Source of the DNA: Gautieria morchelliformis
Lineage: Eukaryota; Basidiomycota; Agaricomycetes; Gomphales; Gomphaceae
Direction of reading: 5' to 3'
Assembly: GCA_015179125.1 (NCBI GenBank)
Contig: WHVA01000046.1
Coordinates: 248,001-312,000 of the forward strand
DNA length: 64,000 nt
The translations under genes were made by a program, and so were the position numbers. Of this stretch, positions 50,774 to 63,030 are shown piece by piece. The notes beneath the pieces are model-generated. The model was not told the DNA's origin and searched no databases. It saw only the letters and a list, made by a program, of their open reading frames with translations. Within the stretch, counting starts at the first letter, position 1, and each line of letters opens with the position of its first letter.

Positions 50774-53700
50774 ATGACAACCACAACGCAACTAAACAAC
50801 TGCGAGTCAGACAACAAAACGTTAATAAATCCCTCACAGCCACAGCCGACATTCTAGCGCGATGTTCGCCAGACAACTACGACATTCTTGCCATACAAGA
50901 ACCATACATAGACTTCCTAGGGAACTCCAGGTCCACACCTCACTGGTATTCCATATACCCGACAACACATTATCCCGACAAAGAGAAACGTACTAGATCG
51001 ATGCTCCTGATCAGCAAGAGAATGGCAACTAGCGAGTGGGTGGCGATAGATGTGGACACCCCAGACATCACAGCGGTCAAGATCAAGACAAACATAGGTG
51101 TAGTAGTATTATACAACCTGTACTGCGATTGCTCGAATAATGACAGTATCCAAAAGATGAGAAGTCATTTACAGGTACAGGCGTGGACAGATGACACACG
51201 GCAGGAAGACTGCGCCGGGATGGTGTGGGTAGGAGATTTCAACAGGCACCATCCGCAGTGGGACGACATTGCGAACTCACACTTGTTCACGCGACACAAC
51301 CTAGACGCCGCCCAACTATTGATAGACGCGACTGTCGAATGCGACTTGCAGATGGTCCTACCTAAAGGCCTGCCTACCCTAACCGCGATGTCCACAGGGA
51401 ACCGAACACGTACGGACAATGTGTTCATGTCCGCGTCGATCCTCGAGACCCTGGTCAGCTGCGCCCCGGTCCCTGAAGAGCAACCTGCCAAAAGCGACCA
51501 TTACCCCATCGACACGACAATTGACCTGAGCACTGTAGGTAAACCAGACACCCACGGATTCAATTACCGCCAGGTTGATTGGGGGGAATATAACGAGGCG
51601 CTGGCAGCCAGATTGAGGGAGGATATACCAGACCCAGCACCGACATGCGCACAACAGTTCAGGCACAAACTAAGTGCGCTGACGGTAGCAATCATAGAGA
51701 CGATGGAGGAGATCATACCTAAGACTAAGCCATCCCCCTTTATGAAGCGCTGGTGGTCACTAGAACTAACCCAGCTCCGTACAGAGGCGAGGCGGATGGG
51801 GCGACAATCATATGCCCACAGGGCAGACCCATTGCATCAGGCGCACGACAGCTACAAGTCAGCCAGAAACAAATACGCAAGTGCGATCGAGAGGTCCAAA
51901 AAGGAACACTGGGAAGACTTCTTGGAAGGTATCGATCAGAAAACAGTTTGGACAGCTCACAGGTATGCGTCTGCAGATGCTTCGGACAGAGGACAGACAC
52001 GAATCCCTACCCTCGTGGCCAAACGTCAGGATGGAACCAAATGGGTGGCAGACACGAATGACCAAAAAGCCACAATACTGTTCGACACATTCTTTCCCAA
52101 ATACGACCATGCAAGTACACAGACCCCAGCTGGCCACAACTACCCACCCGAAGCCTTCTCGTTCACACCTATTATGGACGAGCAAATTGTCCAGGCAATA
52201 GATAAACTCAATCCTTTCAAGGCACCCGGCATGAATGGAATCCCGAATGTGCTGATCAAACAGTGTGCTGACACGCTCATCGGGTACCTGGGCCCCCTTT
52301 TCCGAGCCACCTTCAGCCTTGGAGTGTACCCAGAACAATGGCGGGACTCCATCACCAGAGTCCTGCGAAAGCCAGGGAAATCGGAATACACGGCACCAGG
52401 TGCCTATCGACCCATAGCCCTGCTTGACACCATTGGGAAAGTGCTGTCCTCGTGCGTGGCCGAAGATTTGGTAAAAATGACAGAGCTCAAGCACCTCCTG
52501 CCCAATAACCACTTTGGCTGCAGGCCTGGCCGCACCACCGCTGATGCCATACATTACACGGTCAGCGCTGCAAAAGATGCCTGGAGGAGGGGAAGAGTCA
52601 TGGGAGTGTTGTTCCTAGACATCAAAGGCGCTTTTCCCAGCATCGTTCTAGATAGGCTAGTTCACAACATGCGTCAAAGGGGGATTCCACAGGAATACAC
52701 CAGCTGGATACAAAGGAAGGTCGAAGGGCGACGCACGGTGATCAGCTTCAATGATTTCACGGCACCGATGGTAGAGATAACAAGGGGAATGGATCAAGGT
52801 TGCCCATTATCTGCTATAGCGTATCAATATTACAATGTGGACCTCCTGGAAATAGTGCGCCCGAAGAAAGGGGAGGACACAGTGGGGTTTGTTGATGACA
52901 CGACCCTCATGGCGGAAGGGCGGGATCTATGTGAAGCCTTCGATAAGCGCGGGATATGATGACGAGGAGGGGAGGAGCCCTGGACTGGGAAAGAACACAT
53001 GAGTGCCAGTTCGCTGTCGAAAGATTTGGGTTAATGGGACTTACCAGAAAACGGGAGAAGGAGCCCGCCAATGCCAAAAAGTCCAGACCCATGCCTAGGC
53101 CATCTATCACAATTGACCGCCACACAATTACGCCAACCACGACACACAAGTTCTTTGGGCTCATGCTTGATCAGGAACTAAGATTTAGGGACCACGTTAA
53201 CTATGTGCTCGCGAAGGGCGACAGGTTCATAAACCAGTACAGAAGGCTAGCCAGGCCGTCGAAGGGGGTCACAGCAAGACATATGCGAAAATACTACTTA
53301 GTGGTAGCTGTGCCTAAGATGTTGTACGCCGCTGATGTCTTTCTCGTACCAGGCGTCGGTCAGACCAGAGGCACGAAGGGCCATATAAACAAGCTTGCAA
53401 GAATACAAAGACAAGCTGCCCTTTTTATTACAGGCACTATGAGAAGTACAGCTAACGACCTGCTAGACGCGCATGCCAATCTGCTCCCATTTCCCTTGCT
53501 GGTGTCGAAGATCATCCACAGAGCCGCCACACGAATGGCCTGCCTGCCCGATGCCCACCCTCTTGCACCCAAGATCCATCGAGCCGCTAATAGGTATGTC
53601 AAGCAGCACCGTGCCCCGCTGCATGAAATCATGCATGCGTACAACCTGGACCCAAGCCACATGGAGAAAATCCGACCAGTTGTATTCGGCCCCAAGTGGG

Positions 53701-54626
53701 AACCGTCCTTCAAAGTCATTACTCCCCACCAAAAGGAACAAGCAATTGAGCAGGTCAAGGCCGACGACGCGGAGATACAAATCTTCTCAGACGGATCCTG
53801 TGTTGATGGAGGTGTGGGGGCGGCGGCGGTACTGTACAACAGGGGCATTGAGGTGAAGGTGGTTAGGCTCTACCTTGGGCCGGAAGAGGAACACACCGTG
53901 TTCGAGGCGGAATTAGTGAGTGCGGCGCTCGGGGCGAAGCTGTTCAGCACCGAAAGGCAAGCACGATACATGTTCGCGGCTGATAACCAGGCTGCGCTGT
54001 GGACAACTAGGAGAGAAAAACCTATCTCGGGTCAGTATCTAGTGAACGCACTACACAGGCAAATGGAGGGTGTACTCAGTCGACAGCCGGACGCCAAAGT
54101 GGTTATGCGGTGGGTCCCTGGCCATGAGGGCGTACGAGGAAATGAACGAGCGGACGAGGAGGCCAAGAAGGCAGCCAGGGGGGACTCCAGCCAAGAGACC
54201 CTCATACCTTTGGAGTGCAGAGGAGAAATGCCGATCAGCAGGGTGGCGGAGCTGCAGAGGTTCCAAAAGGAGCTCAAGCGAGAAGCAAAAGCTCTGTTTG
54301 CTGAGTCCCCGCACGCTCGCACTGCTCATAAGATTGACCGATCGATGCCATCTGCAGCATTCGCCAAGCTTAGCGCTACGCTGCCACGGAGACATGCCGC
54401 CATACTAGTCCAGCTCAGAACCGGACACGTAGCTCTCAACAAACACCTCGCGACGATTGGGAAAACGGCGTCGCCAATGTGCCCGACATGCGGGCTAGCG
54501 GCTGAGACTGTGCACCACTATTTGTTCAGGTGCCCGAGCTATGTGATGCAACGGCGGGAGGCAGCCAAGGAGCTGCAAAGGGGAGCGAGCATAGCAGCGT
54601 ACTCCTGGCCAGACCCAAGGCCATGA
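50770..54626 (+). pseudogene. LINE ORF2: APE endonuclease, RT, RNase H, zinc finger; one frameshift
   Basis: The endonuclease shows LAIQEPYIDF, WVGDFNRHHPQWD and SDHYPIDT (Mg-binding Glu, Asp-Asn, Asp-His). RT follows: NPFKAPGMNGIPN, GAYRPIALLDTIGKVL, FGCRPGRTTADAIH, LFLDIKGAFPSI, GMDQGCPLSAIAYQY and the catalytic GFVDDTTL. At about 52944-52955 a one-base shift ends the first frame at 52959; the next frame starts at 52956 and continues the same protein (TRRGGALDWERTHECQF). RNase H follows with FSDGSCVDGG, FEAELV, AADNQAA and GHEGVRGNERADEE, then CPTCGLAAETVHHYLFRCP. Aligned with the minus-strand copy at 63640-63700, the shift is clearly a mutation. Confidence 0.88.
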
Positions 54627-54942
54627 AGCCTCTGTTCAGGTATATACAGGGCACGAGGAGGTTCGAGAAAATATACGGCGACCTAGCACTTCCGGAGGAG
54701 GAAGAAGGGGCTACGTCCAGAACGGCAAAGGGGAGATAGAGCGGAAGAGAAGCGAGGACACGCATACCCCGCCCACCCAGGCACGGACATGCTCAGGGCT
54801 TCGCCTAATGAGCACAAGTAGAGACCGATAAGGAAAGGCTGGATAGGAACCAGTGTTGCGACCAGCTCTTTGTATGACTTGTCTTACATAGGGCATTGCC
54901 CCAAAAGACAATAAATGGGATTATAAAAAAAAAAAAAAAAAA

Positions 54943-55180
54943 GGCTCAGTCAAGGGTCAGGGAGGTCAGGGGAATGCAGGGTTGATGGCAAGTGCCAAGC
55001 GTTGGCCCTGGCTGCAGACTAGAATAGTATAATACTGCCTCACTGGCATTGGGGGTCCTTAGACTTTTCTCTTTGGATTTCCCCTTGTCAGGTGAGAAAC
55101 CCTCTCTTGCATATTCTGTTCATTTATGTATGTACTTTGGATTTCCCCTTGCGAGTTGTGTGGTAGTGCGATCTCCACAG
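54943..55180 (+). repeat. Interspersed repeat copy A, right part
   Basis: GGTCCTTAGACTTTTCTCTT to GGATTTCCCCTTGTCAGG, then a second TTTGGATTTCCCCTTG, parallels 57205-57300 in copy B. It lies directly behind the LINE poly(A), consistent with the LINE having landed inside this repeat. A CACTG-ended element interrupts it again at 55181. Confidence 0.4.
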
Positions 55181-55751
55181 CACTGGAGACATGGCCAGAT
55201 CTCCTGACTTGGAAAATCTACTGGAAATTCTGAGGAGATTCCACATTTCTTCAAAAATTCCCAGTCCAAAAAATTGGATTAAAATTTATTGTTTTGTCAG
55301 AGTTTTTTTGGCTTCAGGAGATCCTTCAAAAATTGTAAATTATCTGCCCAAAATCTTCAAGAAACACTCAGGGAACAATGAGTTTCCTCCTCTAGGAAAC
55401 TAAATATTTAATAAAGTTTCCTCAATTTGGAAATTCTATAAAATAGTTGGTTTCCTGAATATTTTACAAGGAAACTTTGTAGAAATCAGGGTTTTAGAAT
55501 GTCTTAACTAGGGAAACTTTAGTAAATATTTAGTTTCATGGAAGAGGAAATTCAATGTTTACTGAGCATTTCTTGAAGATTTTGAGGTGATAATTTTACT
55601 ATTTTTGAAGGACTCCTGAAGCCAAAAAACTCTCACAAAACAGTAAATTCTCATTCAATTTCCTGTACTGGGAAATTTTGAATAAATCTGGAATATCCTC
55701 AGAATTTCCAGTGGATTTTCAGAGTCAGGAAATTTTGCCATGTCTCCAGTG
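55181..55751. mobile_element. Second palindromic CACTG-ended element (CACTA-like MITE)
   Basis: 571 bp with terminal inverted repeats CACTGGAGACATGGC and GCCATGTCTCCAGTG. The inverted symmetry extends deep inside (for example CTTCAGGAGATCCTTCAAAA at 55313 and its complement near 55600-55620). Flanks are CAG (55178-55180) and TAG (55752-55754), a possible 3-bp duplication with one mutation. Same architecture and terminal CACTG as 10821-11184, but the internal sequence differs. The 70-codon frame at its left edge is not a gene. Confidence 0.8.
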
Positions 55752-56439
55752 TAGCTAGCTAGGTTTGCCCTTACAGCAGAAAAGTCTCCTGTAAGGGCAA
55801 CTCTAGCCGGCTGTGGATTTGATTTGAGGACACTGTTCGAAGACAGAGCTTCAATGACCTAAATTCTTGCCCTGATTTGCCCTGCAGTGCTGGACAAGGA
55901 ATTACGCCTGGTATGCGATATGATGATTTTGGTGCCAGCCGCCCTTCGGTTGCTGTGTTTGAGCCTGCACCTGGTGTGCCAAGTCAGCGGAAGAGTCAAT
56001 TCAGGATTGGAACACTGTTGGGCCAGAAGGAAAAAGGTTCTGGGGGACACCGCCAGTATGCATCAATGGCAATACCTGCTTCGCGGACCCATGAGATAAG
56101 CTTCAATGCTTTTGCAGTGCAAGTCACTACACCATCTTTGTTGGAGAGGTCATTATCACAGCATGGACTGAGTATGTCTTCCTGCCGCCCATTAGATGAT
56201 ATTGTTCCTCAAGAACCAGACTTTGTTGCTTATCGTTATCTGTTGAAAGATGAGTGGCTGGATCTGTCGAGGAGTTGGGTATCTCATTAGTCGTCTTTGT
56301 GGATTTCGGCGGTGGTGTAGCCCCCGCAGTAGTATGCAGAGCTCCAGGAGAGTTGGGGCTAGAGTGTTACAATACTATCCTTCATGACCGAGCTCGGGGG
56401 CAAAACCCGAGGCAATGTCCTAGGTTACAGGGTGAGGTT
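55752..56439. other. Unassigned; weakly coding-looking + strand frame
   Basis: Frame 55877-56290 (137 codons) has no recognised domain and no splice support. AGGTTTGCCCTTACAG at 55770 parallels 57334 (AGGTTGCCCTTATACC), probably the end of repeat copy A beyond the MITE. Confidence 0.3.
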
Positions 56440-57360
56440 CTGATAGGGAGGTCGGAGAGGGACTTGGCTTCAGCTTATGTGCTGCGCTGACCCTACGTAC
56501 GAGTCCCAACTTCGGAGGTAAACGAATAAGAGGTGAGCTTTGGCTTAAGAGGCGAAGACTTAGAAACTAGCTAAGGATCAAAGGGTACGATAGTTGATTT
56601 TCAGACTGAAGAATACGAATGCATACAGGGGGTTTATATACGGGCGAGGGTAAGGGTCAGGGGCAAGCATATGCGAGGGAATCAGGGCGAGGTCAATATA
56701 CAAATGATGCATGATGGAATGGGATCAGTAACTAAGGGGATTTGGGCATGGGATCAAGGTTGGATATGAGCTCGGGCTCGGGCTCGGGCTCAGGCACAGG
56801 CTTAGAATCACAAGTACTCGGGCACGAGTATCACAAGGCTCAGGCTCGGAAAAAAGGTTGTACTGGTAAGTAACCGGCTGTCAGGGGAACACCAATCACA
56901 CACTGTGTATGATCGCACTGTGTATGATCGCACTGTGCATGGTTCCACTGTGCATGATCGCACTGTGCATTATCACACACTGCATCATCGCAGCGTGTTG
57001 TTGGTGGCCCCTGAGCTTCTCCTAGCCTTTAGCATCCTTCTGTCTTGTGTTCCGTTTATTTCCCTTCCTGTTCTGGCCCCTTCTGACATCATTCCTTCCT
57101 TATCTGTCCAGCCCTGTTATCGCTGGCATGATTGCTTATGTAACTCGGGCATTCGGTGATCGGGCTAGCATGCCCGCGTTTGCTTATAGTCGTAGTTAGG
57201 TGGCGAAGGGGTTCCTTAGAGTTTTCTCTTTGGATCCCCCTTCGCCAGGTATGTCTATGTCCTGTATATAGTTCTCTATCTCACTTTGGAACCCCCTTCG
57301 CCAGTTCGCCGCTTGAGTGTAGAGTGTCTGCCTAGGTTGCCCTTATACCGGCCAAAGGCA
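56440..57360 (+). repeat. Interspersed repeat copy B (LTR-like?)
   Basis: Uninterrupted counterpart of copy A: CTTGGCTTCAGC, GGGGGTTTATATAC, then GCTCGGGCTCGGGCTCGGGC at about 56773. Next are GGTTCCTTAGAGTTTTCTCT with GGATCCCCCTTCGCCAG, and a second TTTGGAACCCCCTTCGCCAG. The doubled CCCCTTCGCCAG word is shared in diverged form by copy A. Could be a solo LTR; ends were not resolved. Confidence 0.35.
56901..56998 (+). repeat. 15-bp tandem repeat, about six units
   Basis: Units such as CACTGTGTATGATCG and CACTGTGCATGATCG in direct tandem, decaying to the right. It creates a YDRTV-type repeated frame that should not be read as a protein. Confidence 0.75.
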
Positions 57361-57449
57361 GGGGTCCTTACATAGAAGAAGACATGACCTCCCGTGTCCA
57401 AGAGGGACGGATGCCTGCCATCTGTTGAAAACCTCACATCAGCACCCCG

Positions 57450-57555
57450 TCTACGGAGGAGAGGAGAGGAAAAGAAGGCGATGTGAAGAAGAGGTGGCAA
57501 ATGAGGAGAAGGGGAGGGGGGAGGAGGCAGAGAAAATGAATGAATCAAAACAAGA
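57450..57555 (+). repeat. Purine-rich (GA) tract
   Basis: About 100 nt almost purely A/G on the + strand (AGGAGAGGAGAGGAAAAGAA and similar, later GGGGAGGGGGGAGGAGG). Such tracts can form triplex DNA; that is inference only. Confidence 0.6.
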
Positions 57556-57709
57556 ACAAGGCTACTTACCCGCTGCACCCACCATCATCGCAACCACCCA
57601 CGGCCCCGCTCGACACTGCCACCACACACCTTGTCTGTGCATGAGTGAGTGGATGTTCTGGATAGTCCCTATGCTGACCTACCATTTTCTGTGTGCTGGT
57701 GGGGTGTAG

Positions 57710-60700
57710 GGTGTACACCCGTAGGTAGGTACTGCGTGAGTCAAACGTAGGCAAGCACCAAATAGCGCTGCGGAGTTACATATCCTCTCATTCATAACAC
57801 CCCACCACCAACAGTACTATCCGGGGACAGGAGGTTAAACTTCCATGTAGTGAAGTCAACATGCAATAAAGTCTCACTATATATGTAAAGTTGCGACAAG
57901 CAGGCACCAGTCTCAGGCTCTCATTTAACCCCACTACTAGTAATGCCATAATGTCACCCTATGGCCACCAGCACCCATGATGTTGTCAGGATGTCATCAC
58001 TCGCACCTCTGCTTCTTTCACTTACCTCAGTTCACAACAACCAGGGACATATCCACTATTGTATCTCTGCATCCCCATATCTACTCCTGTACTTGAGCGA
58101 TAGGATTTCATCAGATGAGTGACCTTTTTGCATTTCACACCTGCTCTGTCTAACTCTAGGCCTTGCATGAGCACACCTTGCAGCAAGAGATGTAAAATTA
58201 AAATCCTTGTAGACAACAAAATGGTAATGTGAGACTCTGACAGATGCTTGGCGGGTCAGCATGACACACAACCTAGCCAAAGCTCACAAGCTTTTGGCTA
58301 GGAGGATAATCATAATGGTTATGCAATACAGCATATATGAGTATATAATATACATTATAAGAGTATTAATAACAACATATAGGAATATACAGTAATATTT
58401 ATAAGGAGAATAATAGATGTTATTAGAATATTCTGTATATGTTTAAACATCTCGGAGATATATATACATATGAGAGAGTATCTGACTACAAGATAGAATA
58501 ACAGATAGTTGGATAGATACTTCTAATAGATATGAGTAGGAGTATTAGTATGACTAGTTATAATGAGAGAGTATTAGACTACCATATGGAGTAATAGTAG
58601 TTGTGTAGATATTTGTAATATATATGAATAGTTATAATGATATAGTGTATATTAAAAGTGGGTAGAAAAAATAAGAAGAGGCGTAAAAATCAAAAGAGGT
58701 GTTCTTGTCAGCGGAGCGGCCGCTCGGGGAGGGACAAAAGAAAATTTATTTATAGCCCAACAATAAGATTGGCATATACTTTGGTCCTCTTCTTTTCTAT
58801 AATCTGAGAATAAAATGGGTGAAGCTACAGGTAATAAAAAGTTGTGAGCATCCGCCCTAGGTCGTGCATCATGCCAACATGGCAAGCACAACCCGAAGTA
58901 TTGGTCACCCATGCCTACAACCACCCATAGCCACCCATGTCGGCACATACCCAGGCACACATGGTTCCATTTTTGTTGCATGTGCAAATTAATATGTGTG
59001 CATTTTGGCTGCCATATGTAAGTAATACTGGCACATTCACCCCTCCTACTGTGTTATTCAAATTATTGGATCCAACTTCACTTGGCCTGGATGGTTGTCT
59101 GCAATGAAACTACATTTCCAGGATTGGGAACCTTGTCACTGTTCCTGGACCTGTCCCAAGCAGCCAATGCAGTGGGCGCAAAAGCTCTTCAAGGGCTGGC
59201 AAGTGGTACCAATAGGGTGTCTCACAAAGGTGAATTTGCCATGACTTCGGTCACTAAATCAATGTGAATTCCAATGTGAACTGGGGAGTTCAAACATGAT
59301 TTCATGACTGAATTCACTCCGAATTTGGCTCCTTCGTGAAACCCCCCTCTCTATACCTGTGAATTTAACAATGAGCCAGCTTGCACGGTGTACCAACGGC
59401 ATGATGGCAGTTGTAATATTACATAATTACATGCCCACTCTCCCACTGTGCAAACGACTGCTATGTGCTGCCCACAAGCACGCTAGGATGCTTTGGCACA
59501 TCCATCGTCAGGCCAACAAAGACGAAAGCAGCTGGGGCATTTGTAGAAACCTGATGGCTCAGAGGATATGTCAACTAAGTATCTGTAGTACGGTACCATC
59601 TCCAGCATCTCTGGAATCCTTTGAGCCCCCCCAACCACCTTCGCCTTCATCATCATCATCTCCACCTCCGTCATCGCCTTCATCTTCACTGGCACATTTT
59701 TCATTGTCCTCACCCTCATCATTGTCATCGGCGACTCATCGCCCTCACCACCATGATGTGAAAGGACCAGAGAATCTCAAGATAAGTTTATAGCCCCACT
59801 GGGTTGCCTTAAGGCTTCTAATCTTTGATGCCCCACTCTCAGCTTGAGTTTTGCCACCATTCATACCTGATCATCACATCATGAGGCACTGTGGGATGTG
59901 GAACGGTGCTGGGACAGGGGGCCGATGCATACATCGCAAATATGACAGATTGTGACTTTTTCTTTCATTGTGAGTGCTGCACAAATTAGCTAGCTAGACA
60001 AGGCAGGGCCGTTGCGCTCTCAGCAGCATTCAATTGTAGTCTGTGCTGTACTCACCATGCACATCATCTTCACCTTATTCATTAGCGCACGTGTTCCTCC
60101 TTGCACTCTCGCTGCCACTGCAGCCAAAGCTGGTAAGCTTGTCTTTCTTCTTCGCCATCACCATGTGCAGCATCAACTAAACTACAGGCAGTCAGTTCAT
60201 AGACCTGAACAGCACCCAGTATACATCTACCTGGTTCTATGCCAAGAGTCAAGGGTCGACATTCCCGCAGCTGGAGCATGGCACTGTGAGTCATCTTTTA
60301 CATTCCCAGCCCACTGCACCCATTAATATTCTCCTTGACCTCACCTTACAGTCCATCCCACTAACCGCCCTCCCCACAGCAACCAGCTGTCACCTCTTCG
60401 TGTACTATTTTTAACCCCTTCAAGGAAAAGATCTCGTGTTGTTGTACTGGGCCACTCATTGCGGTGATGACCTCGTTGTTCACCCTTATTCCCTGTAGCT
60501 TATATATGTATTAATATGTATATGAATATATGCATTACTATTTTATCATGTATGTATAGCCTAATTAGAGGCAATTGAACCCACTCAACGTCCAACTACT
60601 GGGTGACTATGTATCTCGCAAGAATTCAAGCAGCCGGGGTCAACACACCTTGCCGGACTCAGGAAAGGTCATATGGCCGCATGCTCACATACAATAGAGA

Positions 60701-61558
60701 GGTCTTGTTCTCAGACCCAGGAATGCTGCACTATTTAGGTATCGTGGTTGGTAGACATATATTACTTGATTTGCAATGAGGAGAGGTCTCCTCATTGCTA
60801 AAACATGCTATTTCCTTATCTAAATACATGCCGTCGTGGCCCAAATATCCTGGGCCTTAGTGAAGTCTGAGTCAGGAGGGTGAGCATGGGAATGGGAGAA
60901 CGTGAACACGGGTGAGGGGGAGTGCGGCATTGTGAGTACAGGTGTCTCAGGGGTGGGAGTGTGAGTGTGAATCCCAATGTAAGAATGCAAGTGAAAGTAC
61001 AGGAGATCCAGAGCTTGTGTTGGGATGTTACACCGCTGTACCTCATCAACGAGCCTGTAGGTGATAGTGATGGGCACGGCTCAGCCCAGGCCATCTGCCG
61101 AGCCAGGCCGAGCCAAACCAGGCCCAAGCCATTGGCACATCCGGCTCCAGGGCCTGGCTCAGGTTTTGACAGGCCAGAGCCGAGCCAGGAAGCCAGGGCC
61201 TGCGGGCACTTAAATCCAGGATCTTCGGTCGCCGAAAAGGACATCTGTGCTCTGATACTGGCACGTACATAAGCAGTTTTTCATGATATGTAGTGTAGTT
61301 ACAGTGGTCTTAAACCTTACTCCCTACCCACTTGCCATCTGTTGGAGTTGCAAACCGCAGCGCCCGAAGCCCCTGATTAGTCAGCAGGTCATTATTGACC
61401 GTTTTAGGTCTTGCGCGGTCGCAAGACATTCTTTTATTCCCCTTTATTGCAAGTCTTATTGTTCTCATGAAATTATAAGTAGCTATTGTCATGTAAAGTC
61501 TCCCTCAGTGGTTTGACACCGTGCAAACACTGAATTGATTTGTCGTCGTATAGTCTTG
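57710..61558. other. Gene-poor stretch, no convincing gene
   Basis: 58290-58640 is very AT-rich with an imperfect repeat of about 80-90 bp containing GAGAGAGTATTAGACTACCA-like words (58475 and 58566). 59640-59740 is a TCATCATCATC-type microsatellite that yields a Ser/Pro-rich frame. 61080-61200 is a degenerate GAGCCAGGCC array. None carries a supportable gene. Confidence 0.5.
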
Positions 61559-61859
61559 TTTTTTTTTTTTTTTTTTTTTATATCCAATTTATTGTCTTTT
61601 GGGGCACGGCCCTATGTAAGACGCATGTACATATCCCCGGTCTACATGTTTTCTGTCCAGCCTATCCTTCTCGATCTCCACTTGTGCTCGTCGGGCTGTG
61701 CCCTGAGCATGTCCGTGCCTCCGGTGGCGAGGTGTGTGTGTTGTGTCCTTCTCTACTGCTCTACATCTACGTCCTCCTCTTCACTTGCTTCCCTCTCCCG
61801 CTTGGCCTGGTTTAGGCTCTCCCATCGATTCGCCGGGTCCTTGATCGCTTGTCTTCTCC

Positions 61860-63030
61860 TTAGTTCCTGCCTTGCCCTCCTGCTTCCCCTCTCGTGTTCC
61901 AGTCTCCGTGCATTTGTTTGAACCTTCCCGTGCTCTGGATGTACCTGAACAGCCCTTTCATCGCTTTCGGTTTTGTTAGGAGCGTGTTGGCTGCTGTTGC
62001 TGCTCTCCGGAGCGTTCTTTCGAGCTCGCTGCGTTGGGTTTTGTAGGCTGGACATCGAAAAAGGAAGTGGTGCACTGTTTCGTCGGCGCCTCTGCATGCT
62101 GCGCAAGTCGGTGAGTCTGCTTTTCCTATGCGGTACAGGTGCTTGTTTAATGCGATGTGTCCTGTCCTTAGCTGGATGAGGAGCGTTGCTTTTCTTCGCG
62201 GCATGCCTGCTGTCAGCCTTGCGAATGCTATGGACGGCATCGATTTGTCGATCCTGTGCGCTATTCCAGCCCTCGGCGATTTTGCAAACAGCTCTCTGGC
62301 CTTCCCTTTGAGCTTCTTTTGGTGCCGCTGTAGCTCTGCGGCTTTGCTCCACGGCAGAACGCCCCTGCACTCTATCGGCATGTGTCTCTCCTCGCTGCTG
62401 TCGCCTCCCGCCGCCTTCTTCGCCTCCTCGTCAGCTCTCTCGTTCCCCTTGATGCCCTTGTGGCCCAGGGTCCACCTCATGGTCACCTCCATCCCCTTCC
62501 TTCTCTGTACTAGTCCTTCTATCTGGCGGTGCAGCACGCAGACCATGTATTGTGCCGGGATCTGCTTGTCTTTTCTCGTCATTAGTATGGCCGCTTGGCT
62601 GTCCAGCCCTATGGTGTATCTTTGGCTGTGCTCTGTGTACAGAAGCTTTGCCCCCATGGAGGCTCCGAGAAGCTCCACCTCGAAGACCGTGTGTTGCTCT
62701 TTGGTGCCTAGGTAGAGTCTGACTGCCTGTACTTCTACTCCCCCCTTGTATAGAACCGCTGCCGCTCCTACTCCTCCATCGACGCACGATCCGTCGGTGT
62801 ATACCTGAATCTGTGCAGTGTCGCTCCTCATCTCTGCCATGGCTAGTTCCTCTTTGTGTGGTATGCGGATTTTGAACGACGGTGCCCACTTTGGGCTCTG
62901 GGTTACCGTTTGTATTTTCTCCATCTTACCTAGCTGCAGTGCGTACGCGTGCATGATCTCATGGAAAGGCGTTCTGTGCCTTTTGACATATCTTGCTGCC
63001 GCGATTCTTAATATTTTTATAGATTGGACT
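61860..63030 (-). pseudogene. LINE copy 2 ORF2 C-terminus: RNase H and zinc finger
   Basis: 364-codon minus frame with VYTDGSCVDGGVGAAAVLY, VFEVELLGASMGAKLL, GLDSQAAILMTRKD (Asp-Ser in place of Asp-Asn) and GHKGIKGNERADEEAKKAAG, then CAACRGADETVHHFLFRCP. The upstream part (62960-63055) holds an AT-rich insertion of about 48 nt with two stops between QRA and AARYVKRHRTPFHEIMHAY, absent from copy 1. Confidence 0.85.

Larger units (their letters stand above)
48930..54942 (+). mobile_element. Tad-like LINE retrotransposon, nearly complete
   Basis: Non-LTR element with ORF1 (zinc knuckles), ORF2 (endonuclease, RT, RNase H, C-terminal zinc finger) and an 18-19 nt poly(A) tail ending at 54942. RNase H plus a CCHC ORF1 fits the fungal Tad clade or a relative. 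The 5' end is placed near 48930, about 130 bp before ORF1. AAGGCTTGGTCAG at about 48917 and AAGGCTCAGTCAA at 54941 may be a diverged target duplication. The only clear damage is one frameshift in ORF2. Confidence 0.88.

Noticed and set aside
52956-54626. A separate gene starting at the ATG at 52956
   Set aside because: Comparison with the second LINE shows it is the frameshifted continuation of ORF2.
56905-57159. Repeated YDRTV-type protein
   Set aside because: Artefact of the 15-bp tandem repeat; no start context or domain.
59359-59793. Ser/Pro-rich frame
   Set aside because: Created by a TCATCATC microsatellite; no supporting flanking exons.
61540-62715. Plus-strand frames over the second LINE
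   Set aside because: Antisense shadows of the RNase H frame.
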